Part shown: positions 1 through 11,674 of the stretch, one piece after another
How the letters are laid out: every line of letters begins with the position of its first letter
Numbering within the stretch: position 1 is the first letter of the stretch
Assembly (NCBI GenBank): GCA_963920575.1
Contig: OY986969.1
Location: forward strand, 24,777,434-24,841,433
Origin: Narthecium ossifragum
Taxonomy: Eukaryota; Streptophyta; Magnoliopsida; Dioscoreales; Nartheciaceae
Direction of reading: 5' to 3'
Length of the DNA stretch: 64,000 nucleotides
The notes under the pieces: model-generated
The model's input: only the letters and a program-made list of their open reading frames with translations
What the model was told of the DNA's origin: nothing
Database searches by the model: none
Translations under genes and position numbers: made by a program

Positions 1-210
1 CTAAGAAAGTTAAAGGAGATAGGAGTCAACTTTTCTTGCTCGGCAAAATTTTGTTTCTTGCCAAAATTTTGGACATAAACCGAGCATATAGAAGAAAAGT
101 TGTATATGCATTGGAGTCCGATTAGATTTGAAAACAATCGTTTATTGTTGGATTTCTTGGCACAAATAAACGAGCTTAATCATCTAGACACGAAGGAACG
201 TTTTGCTTAC

Positions 211-3200
211 CCGCCGTATACAGACTTCATATCCATGACATTCCTCACAGTGGACCAGTCAATTCCCAATCCACTCAGATATGAATTGCTGACAACATGT
301 TTCCAATGCTCGTAGTCTGCCTGAAAGTCCTCAGGGGCAGCTTTTCCATAAACACCCACCTGAGAATTGTTCAGCCAGTAAGGTGCTTTCTCCAACCTTT
401 GTGGCCATTGTTCTGGCCACTGCGAGCCTCGCACAACTGGATCCACGGGCAAACGGTGCATACATGCTTGCAAGGGGATATTCCTAGAAAATGCAAACAT
501 AAAGCGTGCATTTCACTGAATTTATTCATGCTACTAAGACTAGTGAGAGGACTGGATGATCGATACCCTAATGATGCTTACCAGGCTGCATTTGGGTCAT
601 CGCCTTCTTCGCAAAGTGGAGGCGTATTTCTCTTCCTTGTCTCATAGCATGCATTGTCCAAGGGTTTCCTATAGATTGCTATACCCACTTTGTTTACTGT
701 ATCTTTTGTTTTCTTAACAAGATCCCAGCACATCGACTTTGTCAATTCAGACATAGCTGAAGGAAAGTGCCACAAAAAACTCAGGTTAGAATTGCTTTTA
801 TCATATTAACTTATAATAAAGATGACAGAATTAACACTTTAGCTCCAAACTTGCAAAGCATGAGCTGAGCAGGGCTAAGCCTTCCTATTAATACTTCAGC
901 ACAAGGAAATGCCGATGCAAGTTTGCAGTCTTCAGACTTACAACCGGAGAATTAAATTAGGAGCAGATTATTGGGGGTAAAAAAAAATCCATAGAGGCAT
1001 AGCAAAGGAAATTAAAAGAAGACTCGTGCCCATGAAAGACAATTTGGAACTAAGGCCGTGTATCATACTTCAAACTAAAAGGCAGAGGATCATTGTAAGT
1101 TTCATACATAGACCAGAATATTATCTTTCTATCTCAAAATTCTGATGTGCCAGGACAGATTATGGTGAAGATTTCACTAAAACCTTTACTTCTCAGAGAC
1201 CATGAAAGATGCAATGAATAATAAAGCCCTACCCTGTTATAGCTTAAACTTGCACGCTTCTGTAATAATTTTCTAACCTTTCCAGATTCCAACATCTTCT
1301 TCACTGTTCTGGTATACTGGAGTAGCAGACCAAACAAAGTAACCACCAGGTCGCAACAAACGGTTCAACTCCAGCAAAAGCATCCCACCTGCAAATTACA
1401 AGCTCAGTTATGGAGAAAAAAAGATATAAAACAAAGGATATCACTCTCATTACCCTCAATATGCCATGGGACCCTACAGCGGGCGCAGTGAATAACGTCA
1501 AAGACCCTGCCAGGGTATGGCAGTCTCTTTGTGCCCATGACAGCTAAGATAGCTGGAATTCCTCTTTCAAGGGCAAACTGCACTTGAGCTTCGTGCTCAT
1601 CTTTAGGAGCAAATGACATGGTCAGCACATCTCTTTCAAAGAGATACCCTCCCAAGCTAGCCACTCCACACCCAACATCCAGAACAACACGGCTTTTTTT
1701 TCCCCATGCTATATCTGGAAATGCCTGCAAAAGAAATCCCAAAAGGTTCAAACGAAAAACTCCCATGATGTGGTACTGACATTTTTCATCAGAAACAAAG
1801 ATTACTAAAAGAGAACTTGCTTCATGCAGGCAATTGTGCACAATTGTGGACTAGCTGAGTACATAAAGCATGCCATTAGTTATGAATATGGCACAGTGAA
1901 TGTGCAAACAGACGCTTTACAGAGTGCAAGACTCCATTAGCAATCTCAATTTCCAACAAGCCGAATTGCATTTTGACAGAATCCAAGAAGAAAAGCAATT
2001 TAATGATACTTGAATCCTACATTGCCGACACATAGGAGAGCAATAACTGTTGTGTAAAGGCAGATTATTATGGCCAGGGAGAGAAGATTGACCAAATGTA
2101 AGGAGAAATAGGGCCAAACCTTCTGGATGTTATCAATATAATGAAGAGCTCCATTCTTGAACTGAGTTCCACCACCTGGAAATATAAGAAAATCACCCGA
2201 TACTTTGACCCAGTTCTGGTGTCCCTTTACAGCTACAAGCTTAGTATGAGGGACATTGGAGTACCATATCTGCAAAAATAGACACTCAAGTAAGCTGCGA
2301 TAGTATAGGTTAAAGAAATTGTTACCATATGTTATTGATAGTAAGCTAACAATATACCTTGTCCCTGCTTTTGGGCCACTTGATTGGCCGTTGATATCCA
2401 TCAGGTAGAGGAACAAGGCAGGTTGACGCCTCTTCGGGGCAGTGTCGCTCCCGATGTTCATAATGCTTGGTGGTCCTGAGCCTCCTGATGGCATCCTCGT
2501 TGTCGAGACAAGGGATATAGTCGGCTTTGGCAGATGTGCTACAGAGCTTCCAGCTGTATCCAAGTGAAGTTGCTTGAACTTCGTTCTCGATCTTTGACTC
2601 GGAAGCCTGCGTAGACCATGCTCCATTCTGGATATTGGTTTCATTTAAAATCTCTGACTGGGCACCATCAGGAAACACCTTATTTGCACCTTGGTCCTTT
2701 ACCTGGCTTCCTAAATTGTCACCAGAAGTTTGTTGAGTGACATTATCTTGCAACTGCTCTATTTTCTCCTTGATCTGATTTTTACCATTTTCAACCTGCA
2801 TTGTATCGCTCTCAGATTTTTCCTTCGGCGACTTGTTGTCATCTGCAAGCAACTGCTGCTCAGCGTATGTATTTTCACTGGAACTCTGGTCGGAGCTTTT
2901 ATCTTGCTCATCCTTTGAATTCTCATTAGAAGTTCCAACCGTGTTCTTTTCCTGGTCCTTATTCTCAGTTTCCCCCGATACGCGCTCTAGGTCGTCATTC
3001 TTATTTTTAGTTTCGTCAGAAGCCTCGCCTATTTTCTTACCATCTTCTTGAACACCGGCATTTGTTTTACCGGCTTCTGATTTTAAATCCTCCCCTTCAG
3101 TAGTAGTAGGCCCCTTAACCATCACATTTGCATCGTTATCAGCTTGAGATTTCGATATTTCATTCAACTCATCCTTTATGCCCTTAACAGGATCCTCTCC

Positions 3201-3536
3201 TTGGGTATTTTCCACAGAGTTCTCTGGTGTTTTTGTGGAAGATTCAGAGTTGAAGCCATCTGCAGCTGTATTCACATTCGTATTCGTCTTCCCTTTTGTC
3301 ACATCTTCGTATACACCGTGAGGATTATCACCAGTTGGCTTAGAGTTGGTGTCTGGAACTTCTTCTTCCATATCTGGTTTTTTATCAACTTGAGACAATT
3401 CTACAGGAACCACAGTAGATGATGTCGTCATCCATATACCAACTAAGCAAAGCGCAACGAACACGACCAAGATCGTGGTTGAAGCATAAGATGAGGGCCT
3501 CCTTGGGTCCATTCGGATGTTCTTCCCGAAAGCCAT
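211..3536 (-). CDS. Probable methyltransferase PMT24/25/26-like, 3' end outside window
   Basis: Six coding exons: 3536-2358, 2269-2120, 1724-1454, 1388-1278, 756-582 and 483-211. All junctions are GT-AG and phases join, giving 719 residues. The last exon ends at a good GTAAGC donor, so roughly the last 140 residues lie beyond base 1. Residues 17-35 are a single membrane segment after a short basic N-terminus, as in type II Golgi proteins. Residues about 40-330 are a long low-complexity Glu/Asp/Lys/Ser/Asn-rich stem. The methyltransferase domain (DUF248/Methyltransf_29) starts near residue 339 with DYIPCLDN. The SAM-binding [16 protein letters not shown] is at about 456, followed by [14 protein letters not shown]. 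The family acts in the Golgi and is thought to methylate pectin or other wall polysaccharides; the substrate is inferred. The start is the first Met giving MAFGKN; an in-frame ATG 18 nt upstream is less likely. Confidence 0.93.
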
Positions 3537-3566
3537 TGTGTTACAAATACCCAATTCTCAAATATA

Positions 3567-4780
3567 CCTGGAAGATAACAGAAACAACATAAAACATGAG
3601 GAATTGCTCAAAAAATTAACAGTAATATATCCTCCTTTTGACATGGGAAAAGTTCTAAAAGGCAGCAACAGAACTCCGATCTAAAAAAGGCTAACTAGAT
3701 GTTGCTGTACAAAATCTTGCAAAAAATTGCCATATTAAGATCTCCTACAATATAAGCACATATCTAATGCTTTTGGTTTAGACACATCCCTCACAGGATG
3801 CAATGCCTGGTGGTGTTGAACGAGAGGCAACTAGAAACCATGGCACTAATCCACTAGTTGGGTCAAATCTTTGAACTAACAAAGCAATCATGCCTATCAA
3901 TCTCGAAATGGAACCGAAAAAATAAATGGCATCACACAACTAATAGGACTAAAGTTTTTTTTTTTTTATAGTTACACACGCCGAAATAGGCTAGAGAAAG
4001 AAAACAATAAGTAAATAAAAGTAACTAATCTCCCGTGGCTGGAGGGTGCTTCACAGACTAAGCAACCCCCAAGGCCCGAATTGCAATCTTATGAGCAATA
4101 GAGTTGTACTCGCAGTGGATATGTGTGGGCACTAGGTGAAATCAGCTTAAGTTCAGGTAGCTGAAAAACAGGCATTGGATTGCAAACTCGATCAAGAAGT
4201 TGTTGCTACATGATGTCGAGGTGTATTTGTGCTGCGCATTATTTTAATTCCAGGACCAATCAAAGCAAATTCCTGAGATCGACAGCAAACGATGACTGAA
4301 ATGAAATAAATTTACAAACTTCCAGGGATCTTATCCAAGATAGAAATGTATGCAGTTATGCAACTTGACACCTACTACATCAACTAGAGAATAATGGGAG
4401 TAATTAAATTGCAACCAGATTCCCAACTAAACGAGAAAAAAAAAGATCCAACAAATACATTCAGATCCTACGCACCCTCAGCTGAAAAAAAAAAGAAAAA
4501 AACAAAAGATCCAACAAATCTACGCCATTGCAAGTAAGATCTGCAGAGGGAGAGAAAGATCTACAACGAGTTCACCAAATAATCCCAGATATCAATCAAC
4601 AATACTAAAGAAAGCATGATGCTCCACGATCCTAGAACAATTCAGAATTACGCACATAGATGTAAAACTCCAAGAACATCGTCATTACTTAACCCTAACC
4701 AACCATCAGATATCACCAAAAAACGAAATGGAAAGAAAGCATCCACGACATTAACCGATAACAAGGCATGAAAACTCACA
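3567..4780 (-). other. 5'UTR intron of the PMT-like gene
   Basis: On the minus strand a CTTCCAG acceptor lies at 3570-3568, about 30 nt upstream of the start codon. A donor TCT|GTGAGT follows position 4780. The leader exon would run from about 4780 up to about 5040. The intron holds a LINE tail (3955-4290) and otherwise AT-rich sequence. Inferred from splice motifs only. Confidence 0.5.
3955..4290 (-). mobile_element. 5'-truncated LINE tail (RNase H end) in the PMT 5'UTR intron
   Basis: On the minus strand the sequence reads HIHCEYNSIAHKIAIRALGVA and then a stop at 4060-4058. This matches the C-terminal end of the RVT_3 RNase H domain of plant L1-type elements (R/CExN..AH.lA pattern). A non-coding tail follows and ends in an oligo-A (T run at about 3955-3967 on the plus strand). 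The 5' boundary is approximate and I could not confirm a target-site duplication. Confidence 0.6.
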
Positions 4781-5055
4781 GATTCAAAGATCCAATGCAA
4801 GCAGGCGCTAATCCGCGCCAAATCTAAGCTCTAAGCTCGGAATCGCCTTCTGCTCTGCTCCATAAGGAAATGGCTCCTTGCGAGGCTTCGCTATAGCAGT
4901 GCTCGCTGGACTATAAAGCTCGCTGGACTATAAAGAACAAGAACCGGATCAAGGAAGCAAGAACCATATTAGTATTCTAACAGTGATCCATTATTATAAC
5001 GATTCATCGAATAAAAATTGGAGAAAAAAATAGAGCTGGGAGACTTATTTCCGTG

Positions 5056-5070
5056 TATATATATATATAC
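5056..5070 (-). promoter_or_regulatory. TATA-like AT tract upstream of the PMT-like gene
   Basis: An uninterrupted TA dinucleotide run lies just upstream of the inferred leader exon and about 1.5 kb from the coding start. Its position fits a TATA region, but a TA microsatellite would look the same. Confidence 0.3.
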
Positions 5071-5149
5071 AATGGCGGGGACGACGAAGAGGTGTGTTAG
5101 AGAAAGGAAGGTCCATTCGAGACGCGTTAATTAGGGGCTTATTTTGGTT

Positions 5150-6600
5150 CTAGTGAGCCTTAGGATCCGTTTACTTATACGCAGGTTGCGCAGTCAGGCA
5201 ACCCGGGACTGGAAGGATCTGGAGCCGGGTTGGAAGATAAGATGCTTAATAAACCTGGTATAATTTGATCCAGAGGAATAGCGGGAACGATTTTGTCTGA
5301 GATGAGACAGCACACCGACACTGCCGGGCGGGATGGAGCATCGCGTGCTACCTAAACCAAACCGAATACGAAGCAGCCCACGTGACTCGATGATGGTGAA
5401 ATGACGGTATTGCCCTTTATACATTATATTCTCATAAGATTTTATTTTCTTGTTTTTTTATCCAATCTAACTTTTTATATAATAAGAACTATTTTATTCT
5501 CATTTTTTATTTTAATTTAATACTTTAGCTCCATATGCTTATATTTCTTAACTTTTTGCACTGCTTTAAAAAATTCAACCAAAATTGTTTATTAATTATT
5601 CCAGTTGTATCAACAATCAAATTCATTTAAACTTATACGATAGCTTAAACTAACTATAAAAAGTAGCTTGTTGAATTTTTTTTGAAATCGATTATTCAAT
5701 GACTTTAAGATTTACTTCATAATTTCATGCTAACTACTCTGCCTAGTTTGGCAATGGGGTTAAAAGAATTACTCCTATGTTATTTTTATTTTTTCACCAA
5801 ACATCAAAATAATAATTACGGGTTACCTATTTCACCTATCACATTTCGCTCTATTTTTTTTATCTCCATTTTTTAACTTCACTTTTTCTAACCCCATATT
5901 TTCTTTAAGCCTCTTAAACCTAACTCCGAACCAAACGGGAGAGCAAATGTGTTCGACTATTTTATTTTATATAAGTAAGTATATAAATCAAATGTCATGG
6001 TTCAAACTGGAAAAGTGTGATTAGTCATGCAGTTGAATCAATCCAATTGCCCCGCATGACTCGGCCGACGGTCACCGTAACGTGACATTACATGGAAAAT
6101 TGGAAATAAAGAGGATCTTTAAGTCAAAGATACAGTGAAATCATAATTAAGTAGAAGATTAAGTGCACTTTTTTAATTTGATTGGGTCGCGGTATCCATA
6201 ATTAAAGCCTGGATCTCAGTGCATAAACTACTCAAGGCACGGGTCCAAATCGAATGCGTAAGTTCCATTGTTTTCACACGAATCAGAAGTCAAATTCGAG
6301 GTTCTTATTAATTTAATGCGGAGTAACATATCCACGTGGCGCTGCACTAGGAGTGTCATTAAATTTTTGGGTTATGGATCGGCCCGATCAAAGGGTTGAT
6401 TTGATTCGGCCCGTGGACTCTTTGAATGAGATGTACGGTGGGTGGATAGTGGTCTATTCGGTCGGGGTCATCCTTTCCAGGCCTGACAGGACTCGGCCCA
6501 GTTCGGCCCAGGACTCGGTGAATGTTCGTTTGCGACAGTGCAATGATAGGTCTCGACTTATCCGAGGCTATAATCATATGTAAAATTAGATGCCCACATG
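5150..6600. other. Intergenic, probable MITE-derived sequence
   Basis: No gene seen. At about 5742-5940 a segment has rough inverted ends (TAGTTTGGCAATGGGGTTA against a reverse copy of CGAACCAAACG), typical of small Tourist-like MITEs. At about 6350-6560 a GGCCC-rich stretch resembles decayed transposon ends. Boundaries cannot be fixed by eye. Confidence 0.3.
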
Positions 6601-7500
6601 CCACGGCTAACGACCGCCTCCACTACTCCCTCTTCTCTCTCCCCTAACCACCCGATAACTACCCCTTTCCCTCTCGCCCCTCTTCGTCACGTGTGCACAA
6701 GATGTATACGAGTCCGATAGCACGTTATAAAAAAACGTTACTTTATAATATACACTAGGTGGGCCCACGTGCCACTTGGCACGGGTACGTATTGTCACCG
6801 AGAAAGTGCAGTGGAAATTTTTCCTCAAGTTCTCCCCAATGATGGCGTCAAGACCCTTCTTGACAAGCCCTCCTTCGTCTTCTTCACATGCAAACACACA
6901 AGAAGACACGATGTAGGCAAATGATTTCGCCCGCCCTTTTATTGATGCAATTGTATAAGAGAAGCTCTCAACTCTCTCTCCCAAACCCTTGGTTTACGAT
7001 CGCTCAATTACAAAGGAACCCAACTCTAAGCCACCGTCCATATCTCCTTAATCATGACCGGCTCCTTATATAGAGGAAGGCTCCAAGCCTTTCTCTTTTG
7101 AGAAAAACTCTTTATTCAACACCAACTGTTGATCCTTGATTGGCTTCAAGCTTATCTTGACTCTTGCTTGACTGATCATGAAGTTGCCCGCTTCATCAGG
7201 ACTCCAAGTTGTGCTGCAACTTGCTCTGGATAGTATATGCCAATATCCATCACATATTGACTCGAAATAGGACACCTTCATATTTCCGCGAGTCACAACC
7301 AACTTCCCCTGTGTCATATTTCATATTTGTCGTGTCATCCTATATGAGAATCCTAAGCCAAGTGGAATTATCTCAATGGCACGCACAGTTTGGCCTCCAT
7401 GGCCAAACGTCTTTCGTCGGAGTGAGTTGTGTCCTAGTCCAACTCGAACTCCCAAGCAACAAGTGAGTTGTGAGTATTATGGCATGCATGATATTTTTGA
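6600..7500 (-). mobile_element. Probable LTR-derived segment, minus orientation
   Basis: Read on the minus strand, the segment has a promoter-like CTATATAAGGAGCC near 7080-7066. An AATAAA signal follows about 130 bases downstream (near 6944), then a T/G-rich stretch. This is the usual order of TATA box, R region and polyadenylation signal within a plant LTR. No coding sequence is attached and no clean TG...CA ends or target-site duplication were found. Confidence 0.4.
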
Positions 7501-7739
7501 AGGCAGTATGAAGGACTTTTTGCCAAATACTTGCATGAATGTGGGATTGTTGCCTTACATACCATGCTTAAAAGTCCTTAACATAAGCTTTTGCTGTCGG
7601 CTGGTTGGAAAGCCCAGTTTGAACCACTTTTATGTCCGGGGTTGTTCTGCAGTGGTTATAATCGGTCTTATGGGCATTAGTTGTTCTTTATTGCCTATCT
7701 AAATCATTCTAAAGTATATATGTTTTGTTTTACCTATGG

Positions 7740-9548
7740 CACAAGACTAGTTCAATTCTTGACAATAAGATTCATAGAGGTTGATATTGCTAATATATGT
7801 TATCCTCAAATAGCAAATGAGCATGACTTGAATGATTTTATCTCCATTCCTTTTGCATGTTTCATAAGAGAATATTCTATCTCTTTCCATTATTGTGCTT
7901 CTATATCTATAATTGATCCAGATTTTTTCGGATTTAGTTCCGCCTTATTCTACTCAAGTCTCTTGGACTTCATAACTTGTTCCGCATATAAATGTTAGAA
8001 GATCTAAGAGACAGAAAAGGCTGCAATTCAAATGAATACTATGTTTTATTCATGGGAAGAACAATTTTAACATAGGTACAGTTTGTTATATAACCTATGG
8101 TACAGTTGCTAGCATTCAATCAAATTTTTTGATTAGATGAGAGATCACTAGACTTTTACTAGAATAATATTTCTCACATGTTGTTGCTACATATTCTTTT
8201 GAATCATTATGATCTTAGTAGCAGTGAGACTCAATACAATTTTCATTGGGTGGCAAAGGTTGATCTAGTGGATATTTCAATTGTTTGGATAAGCACATAC
8301 ATTATATATGTTTTTAGATCGGTGGGAGGAACTTTATCTTTCTTGTCCTCCATGTTGACATATTGATTGGATTTAATTATTGAGCTTGACTTGTGAGACC
8401 CAGATATATATATATTATCTAAGATCTTTGACATGAAAGACCTTGATGCATCCTGTGTATTGTTGGCATGTCCTAAAAGTCTTATATAGACCACATACTA
8501 AACCAATTTAGTATTGGTAATTGCAAACTATATGTTGGAGAGGATAGAGCACTCTTTCCACTTCTATCTCTTTATATGTTGAGTTGACATTTTGTTATGT
8601 GGGTTGCTATACATGCCATGCTGATACAGAATTTTATTTCAGAATTTATAATTGTTGACACCACTTCTGGACCGTTGGTTAATTATTGTAATAATAGTCC
8701 TGGAATTTTCTTTTGAATGACTATAAAATTCTAATGCTTCCAAATATTTGAAAATCAAATATCTTACGGTCAGTGACATTTAGTTTTGAGCATATTGATA
8801 CAGATCAATATTTGATGATGATTTAACCAAGAGATTAAGACCTATTAATTTTATAGAACATGTTGAGAACATGAGTATTTTGGGTCTTTTGATGTACTTG
8901 GTTAGCGGAAGTTTGTTTACACTTCTGTTGTCTTGTAAACAACCTTTTGGACCCACTGTTTTTTGACACATCTATTTGATGGATTGCTAATATTGTTAAT
9001 AATAGTTTATCATTACTTTTGGTATTTTATATGTGCACATAATATTGATGACATGTCATGATGTATAAAATCTTAAGACTTGGTGCATGTCTTAAGTAGG
9101 ACTGTTTATGTCAATTTGGATGTCTCTATAGCACCTTTATTGAGAATAAGAGACATATATGCTTATTGTTGAAGCAAATAGATTTCTCAAGCTTATTGTT
9201 GAAGCATTTAGTTGAGAGAAATCCTTTGGAGGACCGACAATGAAAATAGCATTTTGAAAAGATCACATATGAACGCTATTTTCTTGCTACACTACCACAT
9301 CTTGATTCATGTCGATAGAGGAGTTATCTTTTGTAATCATGGATTGGTCCTATATCAATAAAGGGTATAACGACCGCCATGGTTCGAAGATAATGACCCT
9401 ATTGGACGGAATCGTGTTTGAGGTGCAGTCTCGGATCTTGGTTGTTTTTTGGTGGCCACCCTTCTGTTTTATTTGTTCAGCCCGAGAATTATTTTGGAAA
9501 ATAAAATGTTTTAAAATGACTGCAATTAATGTTACCCAAGTGGGAGAA
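7740..9548 (+). mobile_element. Decayed Ty1/Copia pol remnant
   Basis: Pieces of Copia polyprotein are recognisable in shifting frames. At about 8340-8380 a frame reads LVLHVDILIGFNY, the RT active-site block LVLYVDDILL with one D lost. At about 8422-8460 it reads FDMKDLDASCVL, the FDMKDLGEASYVL block. Near 8840-8890 FIEHVENMSILG resembles the RNase H end. Many stops and frameshifts make it non-functional. The canonical polypurine tract GTGGGAGAA immediately precedes the LTR at 9549. Confidence 0.7.
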
Positions 9549-9978
9549 TGTTGGAATTTTCTTAATTGGGTTTTCATTAATTGTTAGTTGATTTGGTTTT
9601 ATTAAAACCGGGCTGAATATAAGATCCAATGAGATAGGCTCGATAAGCCCACTGTTAAGTGATCAAATTAATGGGCTTGAGCACACCGCGTTTTGTTTAT
9701 GATGTGGTTGAGACGGCTAAGTGTAGGCCTAATTTGGATTCAGTGTTTGTCCTTGATGGGAGGACTCACTGGATGTCTATAAATAGGCTAGGTCCCCTCT
9801 CCACTCCTTATGTTGTTTCTGACTTGTCCCATTGAGAGCCGTCCTGTTGACAAGAGGAGAAGGAGAGGAAGACCTAGACCTCCGATGCTCTGGATCTTCA
9901 TAGTGATCAACACAGGTATGTTTTATTTGATTATGGTATTCTAATATTCATATACGAGATCCTGGAAATTATCTTACA
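9549..9978 (+). mobile_element. 3' LTR of the Copia remnant
   Basis: Starts TGTTGGAATTTTC right after the polypurine tract, the usual Copia pol-to-LTR junction. A TATAAATAGG promoter lies at about 9778. The end is placed at TTACA near 9978 by the TG...CA rule and is approximate. No matching 5' LTR is seen in the window. Confidence 0.6.
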
Positions 9979-11670
9979 ACAAGGACTTTCCTCGCGCCAA
10001 AGCTTGCCTTTGCCGCGTCAAGTCCTTCCATGATTCCAGTCCAATTGGAACTACGGCTTTTGCAAAGCTGGATTGCTCCCGATGGCATCACGCGTCTTGA
10101 TGGCCGCATCAATGCACGCCGAGTCCTAGTCCGACTAGGACTCGCGCGCCACCTTCAATTTCGCCCACACAAAGCCTCGCCATGAGCTTTGCCAAGATGT
10201 GCAAAGTCTTAGTAGCACTAGGAATTGGAGTCTTAGTCCGACTAGGATTCCTAGTCCCACTCGAACTTGAGTGCCACCGTGCTGTGCGCGTGTCGCGTCG
10301 TGCCGTGTTGCGTCGTGTCACGCTGCATCGCATCATTCCGGGCGTCAAGCTCCTTTTGGCGTGCGCATTTTGCTCGCCGCTTTGCTGGTTCGCTCACCCC
10401 ACGTCCCGCTCGAAAGAATCTGCCCATGGCACGCCAAGTTTTGCTCTTGGCACGGACTATCGCTCCAACTTCAAACTTGCCCGTGCCATTTTCAAGATTC
10501 TTTGCGCCTTTGCTGGGGATGATGTAGGTGGATGCTTTGCTTGCTATTATGATGCCTCCAAACCTCATATGACCAATGGCACAACCACGAGTCACGATCG
10601 GGCACTTGGCCGCGCCAACTTTCGACGCCACGCGCCAAACCCCGTGTCATGGGCTCAAGACTCTGACACCCACCACCCCCCACTACTCCTCTCTCTCTCT
10701 CTCTCCTAAGCACCCACTAACCACCACCCTCCACTAATCCCTTCCATGTTGCTTCATATCGATCGTCTGATATATCAAGATAGAATTTGAATCAGGCATG
10801 CTCAGCCGCCTGATAAAATGCATATGACGTTATATAATAGAAGATCACAATGAGACATACAAATTATGATTGCGACGTAAATGCATGAAGAAAGCGAGGA
10901 AATTTTATACCATGATTCATGGGTCAGAGATCTAAAGATTTACTAGGCTTCTAACTACATAATCTCAAAGAATAAAGATTTGTGTACATGGTTGTACATT
11001 ACACATACCTTCTAATCGGTAGTGAGATACCGATTGATTGATATATTCCATCCGTATTGTTCCACCGATGGAATAAATCAGTCGATCGATATCTCGCTAT
11101 CGATTCAATGAAATGTGTAATGTACACGCTATGCTCCATGTACACAAATCGCGACTCAAATGAACACTTTGTTTATGGAACTATTGTACCATTGGCTCAA
11201 AGAGTTTTGGAATTAGAGTAGGTCTTATGACGTCCAAAATTAATGATCAATCGTCTCGCTTTTAGCATTTTCAAACGCACCGCCTAAATGGTTCTAACTC
11301 CATGCTTTTCAAACGCACCGTCAATAATCTCTTGCTCAAAGAGTTCCGATTTGATTTGATAAGGTTCTTGCTTTGATTTGCAGCATTTTCACCAAAGACC
11401 CTCAAATGAATTCCTCCTTTTCTAACATAAATATTTCCACAAATCGTAAAAATTTATACACGTGGGATGAGGCGTATGGTTCCAGCCACACCAAAACGAT
11501 ACCCATCCACTAACTCCGTTAGTCACCAGAAAGCATATTCCAACCATATCGACACTTGTCCTCTTCCTATTGGATATCCGAATAAATAAAACCACCAGCT
11601 CTCCGGTGGCCACACGCGACTCCAAAAGGCCATCCAACAGCGCGCCACTGCACTGTGCTCTCTTGACTCC
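9979..11670. other. Intergenic, no gene; GC-rich repetitive stretch then AT-rich DNA
   Basis: 9990-10720 is GC-rich and looks like LTR or leader sequence: repeated GTC/CGC words, no conserved domain, and a short CT microsatellite near 10690. Several open frames overlap here on both strands, as expected by chance in GC-rich DNA. 10740-11400 is ordinary AT-rich sequence with an imperfect inverted repeat around 11020-11100 (ATCGATTGAT words). The last 200 bases should contain the promoter and leader of the peroxidase gene. Confidence 0.4.
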
Positions 11671-11674
11671 ACCC

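Noticed and set aside
10109..10713. Six overlapping frames including a 175-codon one
   Set aside because: No domain in any frame; compositional artefact of a GC-rich repeat-like segment.
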